Shown: positions 41,396-50,941, counted from the first letter of the stretch. The stretch is 56,086 nt of DNA from Bacteroidales bacterium (GCA_021443605.1 JABUTQ010000051.1:1-56086); one strand, 5' to 3'. Notes: a model not told the origin generated them from the letters alone. Translations and numbers: made by a program.

Positions 41396-42601
41396 TTACA
41401 TCTGCTGGTAATCTTTTGCAAGGCCTCCCTGGGCGGTTTCGCGGTAGAGGGACGGGATATCTTTTCCGGTCTGAATCATCACCTCGAGCACGTGGTCGTA
41501 TGAAACGCGGTGTCGTCCGTCTGAAAACGTCGAGAAGATATTGCAATCCATTGCGCGGGCTGCAGCTATGGCGTTCCTCTCGATGCACGGAATCTGTACC
41601 AATCCACAGACAGGATCGCAAGTCATACCCAAATGGTGCTCGAGGCCCATCTCGGCGGCATATTCTATCTGTGCGGGGCTCCCTCCGAAGAGCTGGTTTG
41701 CAGCCGCAGAGGCCATTGCGCACGCCACTCCCACCTCTGCCTGGCAACCTGCCTCAGCTCCCGATATTGAGGCGCTGTGTTTGGCGATATTTCCGAACAG
41801 ACCGGCTGTGGCAAGGGCCCGATGCATCCTCTTTTGTGGGAATTCGCGGCTGTGTGCAAGGTGGTACAAAACACCGGGGACTACGCCGCACGAGCCACAA
41901 GTGGGAGCCGTAACTATCTGACCACCTGAAGCATTCTCTTCTGCCACGGCAAGTGCATACGAAAAGACGAGCCCGCGGCTGTGGAGGGATCTGGTATAAC
42001 CTTCTGCCTTGATATAATATGTGGGAGCCTTTCGGGCAAGATGGAGCGGCCCAGGGAGCGCCCCTTCGGCTTCGAGCCCGCGTTCAACTGCAGCGCACAT
42101 AACATCCCAGACCTCCGCCAGATAATCCCAAATTTCCTTCCCTTCGCAAATCTCCACATACTCCCAATAACTGCGGCCGTTGATCTGACACCAATTGAGA
42201 ATATCTTCGATATGGCTCATATCATACACTTCGGGAGTATCGGGTGCATTCTCTCCTTCCGTCACTATCGCACCACCTCCCACACTATAGCAAGTCCATT
42301 CGTCCATTATATTCCCAGCATCATCCAATGCTTTGAACGTCATGCCATTAGGATGAAACTCAAGTACAGTCTCGGGCTTCCACACTATAGTCGTTGGAGC
42401 AACCTTCTGCAGCACATCAAGTATTGCCGCATCTGTCATGTGCCCTTTACCGGTTGCAGCGAGGCTGCCATAGAGAGTAACCTCAAAAGAAGATGCTCCA
42501 TTGTTTCTCAAACTGAATTTGGTGGCGGCATTGCGCGGCCCCATCGTGTGGCTGCTTGAAGGTCCCTGCCCTATCCTGTATAACTCTTTTAAAGATTTCA
42601 T
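41396..42601 (-). CDS. sdaA: L-serine ammonia-lyase, single-chain iron-sulfur type
   Basis: This 401-aa enzyme deaminates L-serine to pyruvate. The ATG at 42599-42601 is chosen because it opens the conserved MKSLKELYRIGQGPSSSHTMGP; the longer frame adds non-conserved sequence. The [4Fe-4S] cysteine motifs are TAPTCGSCGVV, GCQAEVGVACAMASAAA and DPVCGLVQIPCIERNA. The beta and alpha domains are fused, as in E. coli SdaA. It is divergent from an HTH-only LysR gene 52 bp away, a typical regulator position. Confidence 0.95.
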   Translation of the reverse strand: MKSLKELYRIGQGPSSSHTMGPRNAATKFSLRNNGASSFEVTLYGSLAATGKGHMTDAAILDVLQKVAPTTIVWKPETVLEFHPNGMTFKALDDAGNIMDEWTCYSVGGGAIVTEGENAPDTPEVYDMSHIEDILNWCQINGRSYWEYVEICEGKEIWDYLAEVWDVMCAAVERGLEAEGALPGPLHLARKAPTYYIKAEGYTRSLHSRGLVFSYALAVAEENASGGQIVTAPTCGSCGVVPGVLYHLAHSREFPQKRMHRALATAGLFGNIAKHSASISGAEAGCQAEVGVACAMASAAANQLFGGSPAQIEYAAEMGLEHHLGMTCDPVCGLVQIPCIERNAIAAARAMDCNIFSTFSDGRHRVSYDHVLEVMIQTGKDIPSLYRETAQGGLAKDYQQM

Positions 42602-42653
42602 CTTGATATCATTTGTTGATGTAAATATATGATTTTTTATCGTAATTTCGCGA

Positions 42654-42905
42654 ATGACTATGACAGACAATCGGTTGAAAATATTCTGCACAACAGCGGA
42701 CAGGCTCAGTTTCAGTGCTGCGGCCAAAACTCTCGGCATCACACAACCAGCTGTGACAAAGCAGATTGCGAAATTGGAAGAGGAGCTCGGCTACGCCTTG
42801 TTTATCCGAATCAGCAAGAAGGTGATTCTGACTGAAAAGGGCTCCGAATTTCTGAAAATAGCACAGGAAATTCTCGAAAAATATCGTGAAATCGACAAAA
42901 TATAA
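42654..42905 (+). CDS. Stand-alone LysR-type HTH protein (no effector domain)
   Basis: This 83-aa protein is only the LysR winged HTH (LKIFCTTADRLSFSAAAKTL, GITQPAVTKQIAKLEEELGY, ALFIRISKKVILTEKGSEFL) plus part of the linker helix. Full LysR proteins are ~300 aa. The stop lies 9 bp before the end of convergent pepT, so no effector-domain remnant follows. A start at 42660 (second Met) is equally possible. It faces sdaA across 52 bp and may regulate it. It is either a functional mini-regulator or a truncation stabilised by later rearrangement. A -7 box TAATTTCG (42643-42650) lies within 4-10 nt of the start. Confidence 0.8.
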   Translation: MTMTDNRLKIFCTTADRLSFSAAAKTLGITQPAVTKQIAKLEEELGYALFIRISKKVILTEKGSEFLKIAQEILEKYREIDKI

Positions 42906-42914
42906 GACGATTTC

Positions 42915-44135
42915 TTATTCAGCGTAGAGGGAAATGATATTCAAGATGACCTTGAATGCCTTTTCCATGCTCCCCACAGGGACATATTCATATTTGCCGT
43001 GGAAATTGTGGCCGCCGGCGAAGATGTTGGGGCAAGGGAGGCCGCGGAACGAGAGCATCGCGCCATCCGTGCCACCGCGTATTGGCTGCACCTTGGGAGT
43101 GACACCTGCCATCTCGATGGCTTTCAATGCCTTCTCCACCACTTGGAAATGAGGCTCAACCTGCGAGCGCATATTGTAATACTGATCCTTGAGCTCCATA
43201 GTGGCAACATTCCCGAACTTCTTGTTGATATAGCCGACCGCTTCGGTCAAAAGATCCTTCTTAGCCTTAAACAATTCCATACTGTGATCACGGATAATAA
43301 TCTGTATGTCAGCCTCTTCCACAGTACCTGAGAAACTGGTCAGATGGAAGAATCCTTCGTAGTCGCAAGTGTATTCAGGACGCTGAAAAGCCGGAAGCAA
43401 GGATGCAAGTTCCATCCCTATCTGTGTGGCATTCAGCATCTTCCCTTTTGCATATCCAGGGTGGATATTGCGCCCCTGGATATGAATCTTTGCGGCTGCG
43501 GCATTGAAATTCTCATATTCAAGCTCGCCGACCATTCCTCCGTCCATAGTGTAGGCGAATTGGGCTCCGAACTTCTTTTCGTTGAAGGCATCCACGCCGC
43601 GCCCTATCTCCTCGTCAGGGGTGAAACCGATTTTGATGGTGCCGTGCTTGAATTCCGGATGCTGCATTATGTATTCAGCGGCGCACATAATCTCGGCGAC
43701 GCCTGCCTTATCATCAGCGCCCAAAAGGGTGGTTCCGTCTGTGGTAATAATTGTATCTCCTTTATATTGAGCCATTTCTGGAAACTCCGATACTCTAAGA
43801 TACATATTCTTTTCTTTATTGATACAAATATCGCCACCATCGTAATTCTCCACAAACTGCGGCTTGATGTCAGCTCCGGGGGCATCGGGAGCAGTATCGA
43901 CGTGGGCAATGAACCCGATGACAGGAACATCCTTGTCTGTGTTTGAAGGAATTGTAGCCATCACATAGCCGTCTTTGTCGAGCTCTGCATCGGCAATTCC
44001 CATAGATTTCAATTCATCGACGAGCATCTTTGAAAGGACGAGTTCCTTTTCGGAAGAGGGCTGCGAGTCGCAGTCGGGATTCGAAGTGGTCTCAACTGCA
44101 ACATATCTCAAGAATTTTTCAACTATCTTATTCAT
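42915..44135 (-). CDS. pepT: Peptidase T (tripeptide aminopeptidase)
   Basis: This 406-aa di-zinc aminopeptidase removes N-terminal residues from tripeptides. The start is ATG at 44133-44135; an earlier TTG adds two residues. Metal ligands are visible in PVIGFIAHVDTAPDAPG, TLLGADDKAGVAEIM and IGFTPDEEIGRGVD, with RGGTDGAMLS near the C-terminus. The start overlaps the OPT transporter stop by 8 nt, so uptake and cleavage are coupled. Confidence 0.95.
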   Translation of the reverse strand: MNKIVEKFLRYVAVETTSNPDCDSQPSSEKELVLSKMLVDELKSMGIADAELDKDGYVMATIPSNTDKDVPVIGFIAHVDTAPDAPGADIKPQFVENYDGGDICINKEKNMYLRVSEFPEMAQYKGDTIITTDGTTLLGADDKAGVAEIMCAAEYIMQHPEFKHGTIKIGFTPDEEIGRGVDAFNEKKFGAQFAYTMDGGMVGELEYENFNAAAAKIHIQGRNIHPGYAKGKMLNATQIGMELASLLPAFQRPEYTCDYEGFFHLTSFSGTVEEADIQIIIRDHSMELFKAKKDLLTEAVGYINKKFGNVATMELKDQYYNMRSQVEPHFQVVEKALKAIEMAGVTPKVQPIRGGTDGAMLSFRGLPCPNIFAGGHNFHGKYEYVPVGSMEKAFKVILNIISLYAE

Positions 44136-46128
44136 TATCAACCTTTTTAATTTTTAAACAACTGAAAATCATGTAGATAATAATAGCAATATATGCTACT
44201 ACGGCCAAAACCTGACCGGCGGTAGAGCTCTGCCAGGTGGTGTTGAGCAGATTGATTCCGGCAAAACGGAGGATTGCACTTACAACTCCCATAAGGGCGC
44301 CGCCGGCAATGAATCCGCTGGCGATAAGGGTGCCTTTGTCCTTGCGTGCCTTGTTGAGAGCCTCATCCTTGCTGCGGGAAGAGACGTACCACGCAACCGC
44401 GCCACCAACGATTAGAGGAAGGTTGAGCTCCATAGGGATAAACATTCCAAGGGAGAATGCAAGTGCCGGAACCTTGAAGATTGTGAGGATGATTGCGATT
44501 ACAGCCCCTATTCCATAAAGGAGCCACGGAGCGCCGCCACCGCTCATAAGTGGCTCTATCACAGCAGCCATTGCGTTTGCCTGAGGAGCCACGAGGGCGT
44601 TTTCTCCGGTAAAGCCGTATGTCTTGTTGAGGATTATGATTACACCTCCGACAGTAGCGGCGGCAACGAGGGTGCCAAGGAACTTCCACCCTTCCTGAAC
44701 CTTGGGGGTGGTGCCGAGCCAGTAACCGATCTTCAGGTCGGTGATGAAAGAGCCAGCCATTGAGAGGGCCGAGCAGACAACGCCACCGATAATCAGAGCA
44801 GCGGTCATTCCGGCAGTCCCTTTAAGACCGGCTGCAACCATTATTACTGAAGTGAGTATCAGTGTCATAAGCGTCATTCCGCTGACAGGGTTGCTACCCA
44901 CGATTGCGATTGCATTGGCTGCCACCGTAGTGAACAGGAACGCGATGATGCCCACAACGAGCAATGCGATTATCGCATGAAGCAGATTGTGAACCACACC
45001 GAAATAGAAGAATACGAACGTAACGAGGAGAGTGAGAAGCACGCCGATAACCACAATCTTCATAGAGAGGTCTCGTTGTGTGCGCTCAACTTCCTTATCT
45101 TCAGAGCCTTTCTTTCCTTTCATCTCTCTGACGGCAAGACCGAGGGCGCTCTTAATCACTCCGGCACTCTTGATGATGCCGATGATGCCGGCGGTGGCGA
45201 TTCCCCCGATACCGATATGCCTTGCGTATGTGGTGAAAATCTCTTCCGGAGACATTGCCCCCACCGTTGTAGTGATGCCGGTGTTCATCAAATCGATGAC
45301 GTCAGCCCCCCAGATGAGATTCATAAGAGGAAGGATGACTAACCAAACCAGGAACGAACCGCAGCAGATAATAAACGAATATTTCAGACCGATGATATAG
45401 CCGAGGCCTGCAACCGCTGCACCGACATTCAGTTTCACGACGAGTTTAGCCTTGTCTGCCACGGTGCTGAACCAAGGGATTACTCGGGTTGTCACGGTCT
45501 CGCTCCACCAGCCGAAAGTGCTGACTATGAAGTCATAAAGACCTCCTATGAGCCCGCTTACGAGGAGCAGTTTGGCATCTTTGCCTCCGGTCTCGCCACT
45601 GACAAGCACCTGTGTGGTGGCAGTGGCCTCCGGGAACGGCATTTTGCCATGCATATCCTTCACGAAATATTTTCTGAAGGGGATAAGAAACAAAATTCCG
45701 AGAACGCCGCCGAGAAGCGAGCTGAGGAATACTTTTCCGAAATCAACTGTAAGGTCGGGGAATTTTGCCTGAAGGATATAAAGTGCCGGTAACGTGAAGA
45801 TTGCACCGGCCACTATGGCGCCACTGCAGGCACCGATAGACTGGATTATCACGTTCTGGCCAAGAGCGCCCTTCTTTTTGCAGGCGGTGCTCAAACCCAC
45901 GGCAATGATAGCGATAGGGATTGCAGCCTCAAACACTTGCCCCACCTTAAGACCAAGGTAAGCAGCTGCTGCTGAGAAAATTACAGTCATAAGCAAACCT
46001 ATCAGCACCGACCAGGCCGTAGATTCGCGAAAATTTTTCTTTGGGGACATCACCGGCTCATAAACCTCACCCTCTTTCAATTCGCGGTAGGCATTCTCCG
46101 GCAATCCCTTTGCTTTGTTGTCTTCCAT
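44128..46128 (-). CDS. OPT-family oligopeptide transporter
   Basis: This 666-aa inner-membrane transporter has about 15 predicted TM segments (TAWSVLIGLLMTVIFSAAAAYLGLKVG at the start, FIVSTFGWWSETVTTRVIPW, NPVSGMTLMTLILTSVIMVAAGL, GTLVAAATVGGVIIILNKTYG). It is of the bacterial OPT/EAT5 type that is predicted to import oligopeptides. It overlaps pepT downstream. No clear promoter is seen in the 24 bp before it. Confidence 0.92.
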   Translation of the reverse strand: MEDNKAKGLPENAYRELKEGEVYEPVMSPKKNFRESTAWSVLIGLLMTVIFSAAAAYLGLKVGQVFEAAIPIAIIAVGLSTACKKKGALGQNVIIQSIGACSGAIVAGAIFTLPALYILQAKFPDLTVDFGKVFLSSLLGGVLGILFLIPFRKYFVKDMHGKMPFPEATATTQVLVSGETGGKDAKLLLVSGLIGGLYDFIVSTFGWWSETVTTRVIPWFSTVADKAKLVVKLNVGAAVAGLGYIIGLKYSFIICCGSFLVWLVILPLMNLIWGADVIDLMNTGITTTVGAMSPEEIFTTYARHIGIGGIATAGIIGIIKSAGVIKSALGLAVREMKGKKGSEDKEVERTQRDLSMKIVVIGVLLTLLVTFVFFYFGVVHNLLHAIIALLVVGIIAFLFTTVAANAIAIVGSNPVSGMTLMTLILTSVIMVAAGLKGTAGMTAALIIGGVVCSALSMAGSFITDLKIGYWLGTTPKVQEGWKFLGTLVAAATVGGVIIILNKTYGFTGENALVAPQANAMAAVIEPLMSGGGAPWLLYGIGAVIAIILTIFKVPALAFSLGMFIPMELNLPLIVGGAVAWYVSSRSKDEALNKARKDKGTLIASGFIAGGALMGVVSAILRFAGINLLNTTWQSSTAGQVLAVVAYIAIIIYMIFSCLKIKKVDNE

Positions 46129-46152
46129 AGTTATAAAATTTGCAATTAATTT

Positions 46153-47586
46153 TTAAGTAAACAAATCTTCCATCGTCACCACCTTCTGAAACCTGTACGA
46201 GTATTCATTTTTCTTCAGGCCATAAGTGGTGATAATTACCGACATTATACTGCATTTTTTGCCAATCATTTCTTCAATACGCGAGATCCTATACATAATG
46301 GTACGTGAATAGTCTCCTGTTACAGTATATAACTCTCGAGAAAATTTGATTTCACATAGATTTACGATCCTGTCATCTCTGTCAATTATCAAGTCCACCT
46401 GCATTCCTTGATTGGATGAATCACCCTCCATAACAAACGAAGATTCTCTTGTAACAACGCCCGAAATTCCAAGGCAATGCTTAATTTGCTCTATATGCCT
46501 AAAAACTACATCCTCAAATGCCAACCCCAACCAAGAGTTCATCTTTGCAGAGTTGCAGTTATTCTCCCAATAATGTTGATTACCCTCGTTCCCAATCACA
46601 TGATGGAGATAGAAGTTGCAAAACGGATCCGACAAACGATATTTGACCAGAGACTTCTTCTGGCCAAACGGAGTGAAAGCATTTATTATACGGCTCTTCT
46701 CAAGTGCCGACAGGTTTTCGGAAAATCCCCCTCCGGATTCTGATTTAATCGCTTTCAATATTTCATCACGTGTCATTCCCGACCGTTTCTTCCCCAAGGC
46801 AACAACTATTTCACGCAATTGTCCTGCATTGGCAAACTGCGAATTAAACAGTTTCTCAAACTCGCCTTCTAGAATGGAATCCCTATCAAACAAAAGAGCA
46901 TCAATGTTTTGAGCTACGCTAAGGTCTTCCTGAAACTGTGACAGGTAATATGGTATCCCCCCGAAAGCCATATATGAGACAACTATATCGTATTCATCAT
47001 AATGGAAACCCTCTGCGTGGAAAAAGTCCCTGCACTCCTTCAAAGTGAAAGGCTTGACATATATTTTTGATGTAATCCTACCGTAAAGGCCATTCTTGTC
47101 ATCCAGGAGTTTATCAACAATCCACGATGTGGCTGAACCGCATACGATGAGTTTCACGTGTTTGCGGGCAAGGCACCAGTCGTTGCAAAAATGCTCAAAT
47201 GCAGGAATAAAACCGGCCCGATTTGTATCCATCCATGGAAGTTCATCGATAAAAACAACTTGATTTTCCCCATTGTACTTACTGTCAAGAAGTTCCTGAA
47301 GCAGATGGAATGCTTCTGTCCAGTTTTGGGGGCAAGATGTACCGACAGGAAGGCCGTATGTTTTTAGAGAATAGAAAAATTCCTCTATCTGAATCTTCAT
47401 AAGCCCATTTTTGGGGTTACCGACAGGAGATACTGCAGTATGCTTGAAAGAATAACTATTATTGAAAAATTCATTGACAAGGAATGTTTTCCCTACGCGA
47501 CGCCTTCCATAAACAACTATAATCTGCGCCATATTGCGTCTTAATGCTTTCCCCAGCATTTCTTGCTCTTGTTTCCTTCCTATCAT
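46153..47586 (-). CDS. AAA ATPase (ATPase_2 with DUF234-like C-terminus)
   Basis: This 477-aa protein of the archaeal-type ATPase_2 family has Walker A GRRRVGKT at 27-34, Walker B VFIDELPWMDTN, a sensor motif LIVCGSATSWIVD, and a C-terminal PD-(D/E)XK-like signature (QVDLIIDRDDRI then NLCEIKFSRE). The ATG at 47584-47586 is chosen because the promoter -7 box lies at 47611-47618; the earlier TTG would overlap it. It sits between the OPT and POT genes but has its own promoter with inverted repeats. Biological role of the family is unsettled. Confidence 0.85.
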   Translation of the reverse strand: MIGRKQEQEMLGKALRRNMAQIIVVYGRRRVGKTFLVNEFFNNSYSFKHTAVSPVGNPKNGLMKIQIEEFFYSLKTYGLPVGTSCPQNWTEAFHLLQELLDSKYNGENQVVFIDELPWMDTNRAGFIPAFEHFCNDWCLARKHVKLIVCGSATSWIVDKLLDDKNGLYGRITSKIYVKPFTLKECRDFFHAEGFHYDEYDIVVSYMAFGGIPYYLSQFQEDLSVAQNIDALLFDRDSILEGEFEKLFNSQFANAGQLREIVVALGKKRSGMTRDEILKAIKSESGGGFSENLSALEKSRIINAFTPFGQKKSLVKYRLSDPFCNFYLHHVIGNEGNQHYWENNCNSAKMNSWLGLAFEDVVFRHIEQIKHCLGISGVVTRESSFVMEGDSSNQGMQVDLIIDRDDRIVNLCEIKFSRELYTVTGDYSRTIMYRISRIEEMIGKKCSIMSVIITTYGLKKNEYSYRFQKVVTMEDLFT

Positions 47587-47598
47587 GTTGTTCACGGT

Positions 47599-47699
47599 CT
47601 TATTCCGCCACAAATATATGAAATTTATCAGATATGGCGCAATAAAAAATTTTATTCCGCCAAAAACACCATAAAACCAGCGCTTTTGGCGGAATAAAA
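47599..47699. repeat. Four-copy GGCGGAATAA motif, two inverted pairs, around the ATPase promoter
   Basis: TTTTATTCCGCCAAAA (47650-47665) and TTTTGGCGGAATAAAA (47684-47699) form a perfect 16-bp inverted repeat with an 18-bp spacer. TTATTCCGCCA (47600-47610) and TGGCGCAATAAA (47635-47646, one mismatch) form a second pair flanking the -7 box. Confidence 0.85.
47611..47643 (-). promoter_or_regulatory. Promoter of the ATPase_2 gene
   Basis: On the minus strand this reads ATTG, 21 nt, TATATTTG. Its -33 box lies inside the TGGCGCAATAAA motif, and the -7 box abuts the downstream motif at 47610. Confidence 0.65.
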
Positions 47700-47705
47700 C
47701 GCAAA

Positions 47706-47732
47706 GGCGGGGAAAACATAAAAGTCCCCGCC
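47706..47732 (-). terminator. Hairpin terminator of the POT-containing operon
   Basis: GGCGGGGA and TCCCCGCC form an 8-bp stem with an 11-nt loop, 21 nt past the POT stop. The following T-run is interrupted (TTTGCGTTTT), so it may be imperfect. Confidence 0.65.
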
Positions 47733-47753
47733 TTATTACGAATAAGATCTATC

Positions 47754-49436
47754 TTAGCTTGTAACCTTCTCGAGCCACTTAACCATTCCGTACATCACGC
47801 ACATTGAGACAAGGCAGATTGCAAGGAATACGCCCCAGCAAATCCAGATGTCCCAGGCATTGTACATAATAGGACCTACGAAGATAAAGAGGTTTCCGAT
47901 GGCTGTAGCGCCAAGCCAAAGACCCTGGCAAAGACCGACCATATGACGGGGAGCCACCTTCGAAACGAACGAGAGTCCGAGAGGAGATATAAACAACTCA
48001 GCCACAGTCAAGAAGAAGTATGTAACGACCATAACCCAAGGAGCGGCCTTTGCAAGACCGGCGGCAGCCATCTGGGCAGCGTTCATGGCGCGGAACTCAG
48101 TTCCGGAAGGCCAGTTGTTCATAATTGAAAGGATAAGCAGGAAGAGGTACGTAAGACCGGCGATACCCATACCGATGGCAATCTTGCGAGGTGTGGAAAC
48201 CGGTTTGCCTTTGCGGGCAAGAGCGGCGAAGATACCCATCACGATAGGGGTAAGGATAATTACGTACAGAGGGTTCATAGCCTGCCAGATTTCAGGTGCA
48301 ATCTTCTCAGAATCAACGAAGTCACGGGCAAATACCGAGAGTGACTGGCTGTTCTGGTGGAATGAGAGCCAGAAGAATACGGCGATGCCGAGCACTGCGA
48401 AGAGGGCTGCCATACGCTGTTTGATTTCCTTTGCCATCTTTGCCTTCTCTTCTGCGGTATAGCCTGCCGACTGGGCGGCAACCTTCTTGGCGGGCTGAGG
48501 GAATCCCTTCCTGTTCTTGAAGAAGATGCAGAGTGATATAATCATCGCAATCATAGAAGCGATGAAAGCGAAATGGATACCTTTGTTGTATATCTCGATA
48601 TAATCTGAGCTGAACTGTGTGAAGTTTGTAACCAAGGCGGGATCTACAACGGAATTTGCCATAGTCTCGGTAAACTTGTCAGTAAGCTGACCATCGGCAA
48701 GATATTGGTGGCAGAGGGCCGGCATATCGGCATTATAGACGAAGTTGTTCTTGGCAAGGAGCCATTTGCGGAGCACCGGAGCCACAAACGGGGCAATCAC
48801 ACCACCGATATTGATGAATACGTAGAAAATCTGGAAACCACTGTCACGCTTGTCTTTTGCACGGGCAAGAGCCTCGGGGCCTTTCTTGGCCTCTTCTGCC
48901 TCGAAATTGTCGTACATTTTGCCGACAAGAGCCTGGAGATTACCCTTGAACAAGCCATTACCGAAGGCAATGCAAAGGAGGGCTAAACAAGTGAAAATCA
49001 GGATTCCCCACCAAGCGCCGTTTCCATTGACGATAAGACCGTCAACCTTGCTGAAGAGAGGAATTGCAAGAGCCACATAACCGATTGCCATAATAATCAA
49101 ACCCCACTGTATCGTGCGGTTGTAATTTTGGGTCTTGTCGGCTATGATACCGCCCACCAGACTCAGAATGTAGATTCCGAAGTAGAAGACGGAGTAGATA
49201 AGACCCGCCGTACCGTCAGGCAATCCAAATTTCGAAACGAGGAAGAGCAGCAGAATCGCGTTCATGATATAATAACCGAAACGCTCGCCCATATTGCTGA
49301 GGGCCGCTGCAATCAATCCCTTGGGGTGCTCCCTTTGGGCTATTCTCAGATAATAGACCAGGAAAGGGATAACAACGATTAGAATTGCGCAAAATATCAC
49401 TCCTGTAGAATGATTTTGCCAAAGATTTTGAAGCAT
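47754..49436 (-). CDS. POT-family proton-coupled peptide transporter (MFS)
   Basis: This 560-aa transporter imports di- and tripeptides with protons. The POT signature NMGERFGYYIMNAILLLF lies near residue 50, with FKGNLQALVGKMY and FQIFYVFINIGGVIAPF further on (PTR2 family features). It has 12-14 TM segments with a large non-conserved loop near 225-300. It is the last gene of the LPAT-DUF4831-pepD-POT operon, 24 nt after pepD, and is followed by a terminator. Confidence 0.94.
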   Translation of the reverse strand: MLQNLWQNHSTGVIFCAILIVVIPFLVYYLRIAQREHPKGLIAAALSNMGERFGYYIMNAILLLFLVSKFGLPDGTAGLIYSVFYFGIYILSLVGGIIADKTQNYNRTIQWGLIIMAIGYVALAIPLFSKVDGLIVNGNGAWWGILIFTCLALLCIAFGNGLFKGNLQALVGKMYDNFEAEEAKKGPEALARAKDKRDSGFQIFYVFINIGGVIAPFVAPVLRKWLLAKNNFVYNADMPALCHQYLADGQLTDKFTETMANSVVDPALVTNFTQFSSDYIEIYNKGIHFAFIASMIAMIISLCIFFKNRKGFPQPAKKVAAQSAGYTAEEKAKMAKEIKQRMAALFAVLGIAVFFWLSFHQNSQSLSVFARDFVDSEKIAPEIWQAMNPLYVIILTPIVMGIFAALARKGKPVSTPRKIAIGMGIAGLTYLFLLILSIMNNWPSGTEFRAMNAAQMAAAGLAKAAPWVMVVTYFFLTVAELFISPLGLSFVSKVAPRHMVGLCQGLWLGATAIGNLFIFVGPIMYNAWDIWICWGVFLAICLVSMCVMYGMVKWLEKVTS

Positions 49437-49460
49437 ATAGATATAAATTTAGATTAATGA

Positions 49461-50924
49461 TTATTTCTTGGGAGCATTTTTGAGTACCTCAACGATGAAG
49501 TTCCAGAACTTGCCTACTGAAGATACGAGAACCCTTTCGTCAGGAGAGTGGGGAGAAAGCAGTGTGGGGCCGCAAGAAACCATATCCCAATTTTTGTAAG
49601 TGGCACCAAGGATACCGCATTCAAGACCGGCGTGTATAGCCATAACGGCAGGCTCCTTGCCATAGAGATTCTTATATACTTTCTTCATTTCCATAAGGAT
49701 AGGAGATTTCATATTAGGCTGCCAACCTGAATAGCCGCCACTTGTGGTAACCTTTGCGCCGGCAAGCTCGAAAACTGCGCGAACAGCTTCTGCCATCTCC
49801 TCCTTTGAAGAATCGCTTGAGCTTCTGAGGAGGCATTTTACAGAAATCACACCTGCTTCCGAGCTTACGATTGCGAGGTTTGAAGAGGTCTCCACAAGGC
49901 CCGGCATTTCGAGGCTCATCTTATATACGGCATTGGGGCAGGCAAGAACGGCCTTGGCCATCTTGAGCCCTACGTTCGAAGCCATCACGGTCTTTGCCTT
50001 TGAAGGGGTTGCGAAAATCTCCACAGCGGGATCTATGGCACCGATTTCAGACTTAACTGCCTTCAGCATTTCAGCGACAAATTCCTGAACTTTCTCTACA
50101 TTTGCCTCAGGCACAGCCACTTTGGCGAATGCCTCGCGAGGGATTGCATTCCTCAGACTGCCGCCGTTGATTGAAACGAGCTTGCACTTGAAATCCCTAA
50201 GCAAATAGATGAGAATGCGGGCCATGGTCTTGTTGGCATTGCCGCGCCCTTCGTTGATTTCCATACCGGAGTGACCACCGCGCATCCCTTTGACTGCTAT
50301 TTCAAACACCTTGTAACCTGCAGGAAGCACTTCCTCTTTGTATTTAAAATCTGCGGTAAGGTCGAGGCCGCCGGCACATCCCACATAAAGCTCGCCTTCG
50401 GTTTCAGAATCGAGGTTGATGAGGATATCCCCTTTGAGCACATTCGGAGCAAGTCCGCGGGCACCTGTCATACCGGTCTCTTCATCGATGGTGAACAGAG
50501 CCTCGATAGGACCGTGAACGAGGTCTGTGGCCTCGAGGACAGCCATCGCAGTGGCAACACCCATACCATTGTCGGCACCGAGAGTCGTACCGCAGGCATA
50601 TACCCAATCTTCGCCGTTTACGTCAACGATGCGGGTCTCGATTGGATCAATCTCAAAATTGTGAACCTTGTCGTTATTTTTCTGGGGAACCATATCCATA
50701 TGGGCCTGGAGAATGATTCCCTTGCAGTTTTCCATCCCGGGAGTTGCAGGCTTGCGGATAATGATGTTTCCAAGTTTATCCTTAATTGTTTCAAGGCCGA
50801 GGTCTTTTCCCCATTTTTCAAGAAAAGCAACTATCTTACCCTCTTTCTTTGAAGGTCTTGGGATTTGTGTGAGAGTATAGAAATTTTTCCACACTCTCTC
50901 CGGATTAAGTTTAGCGATTGTCAT
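49461..50924 (-). CDS. pepD: Aminoacyl-histidine dipeptidase (cytosol non-specific dipeptidase)
   Basis: This 487-aa M20 metallodipeptidase cleaves Xaa-His and many other dipeptides. Metal-binding motifs: GIILQAHMDMVPQKN, TTLGADNGMGVATAM, FTIDEETGMTGARGL, and MKGMRGGHSGMEINEGRGNA in the dimerisation lid. IHAGLECGILG lies near the C-terminus. It is 17 nt after the DUF4831 gene and 24 nt before the POT gene, pairing dipeptide uptake with cleavage. Confidence 0.95.
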   Translation of the reverse strand: MTIAKLNPERVWKNFYTLTQIPRPSKKEGKIVAFLEKWGKDLGLETIKDKLGNIIIRKPATPGMENCKGIILQAHMDMVPQKNNDKVHNFEIDPIETRIVDVNGEDWVYACGTTLGADNGMGVATAMAVLEATDLVHGPIEALFTIDEETGMTGARGLAPNVLKGDILINLDSETEGELYVGCAGGLDLTADFKYKEEVLPAGYKVFEIAVKGMRGGHSGMEINEGRGNANKTMARILIYLLRDFKCKLVSINGGSLRNAIPREAFAKVAVPEANVEKVQEFVAEMLKAVKSEIGAIDPAVEIFATPSKAKTVMASNVGLKMAKAVLACPNAVYKMSLEMPGLVETSSNLAIVSSEAGVISVKCLLRSSSDSSKEEMAEAVRAVFELAGAKVTTSGGYSGWQPNMKSPILMEMKKVYKNLYGKEPAVMAIHAGLECGILGATYKNWDMVSCGPTLLSPHSPDERVLVSSVGKFWNFIVEVLKNAPKK

Positions 50925-50941
50925 ATCTTTTTGTATTAGAA

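Noticed and set aside
42602..42742. N-terminal extension of sdaA
   Set aside because: It runs into the divergent LysR-HTH gene and precedes the conserved MKSLKELYRIG start.
47587..47613. TTG start for the ATPase_2 gene
   Set aside because: It would place the start codon inside the promoter -7 box and a repeat; the ATG at 47584-47586 fits the family start.
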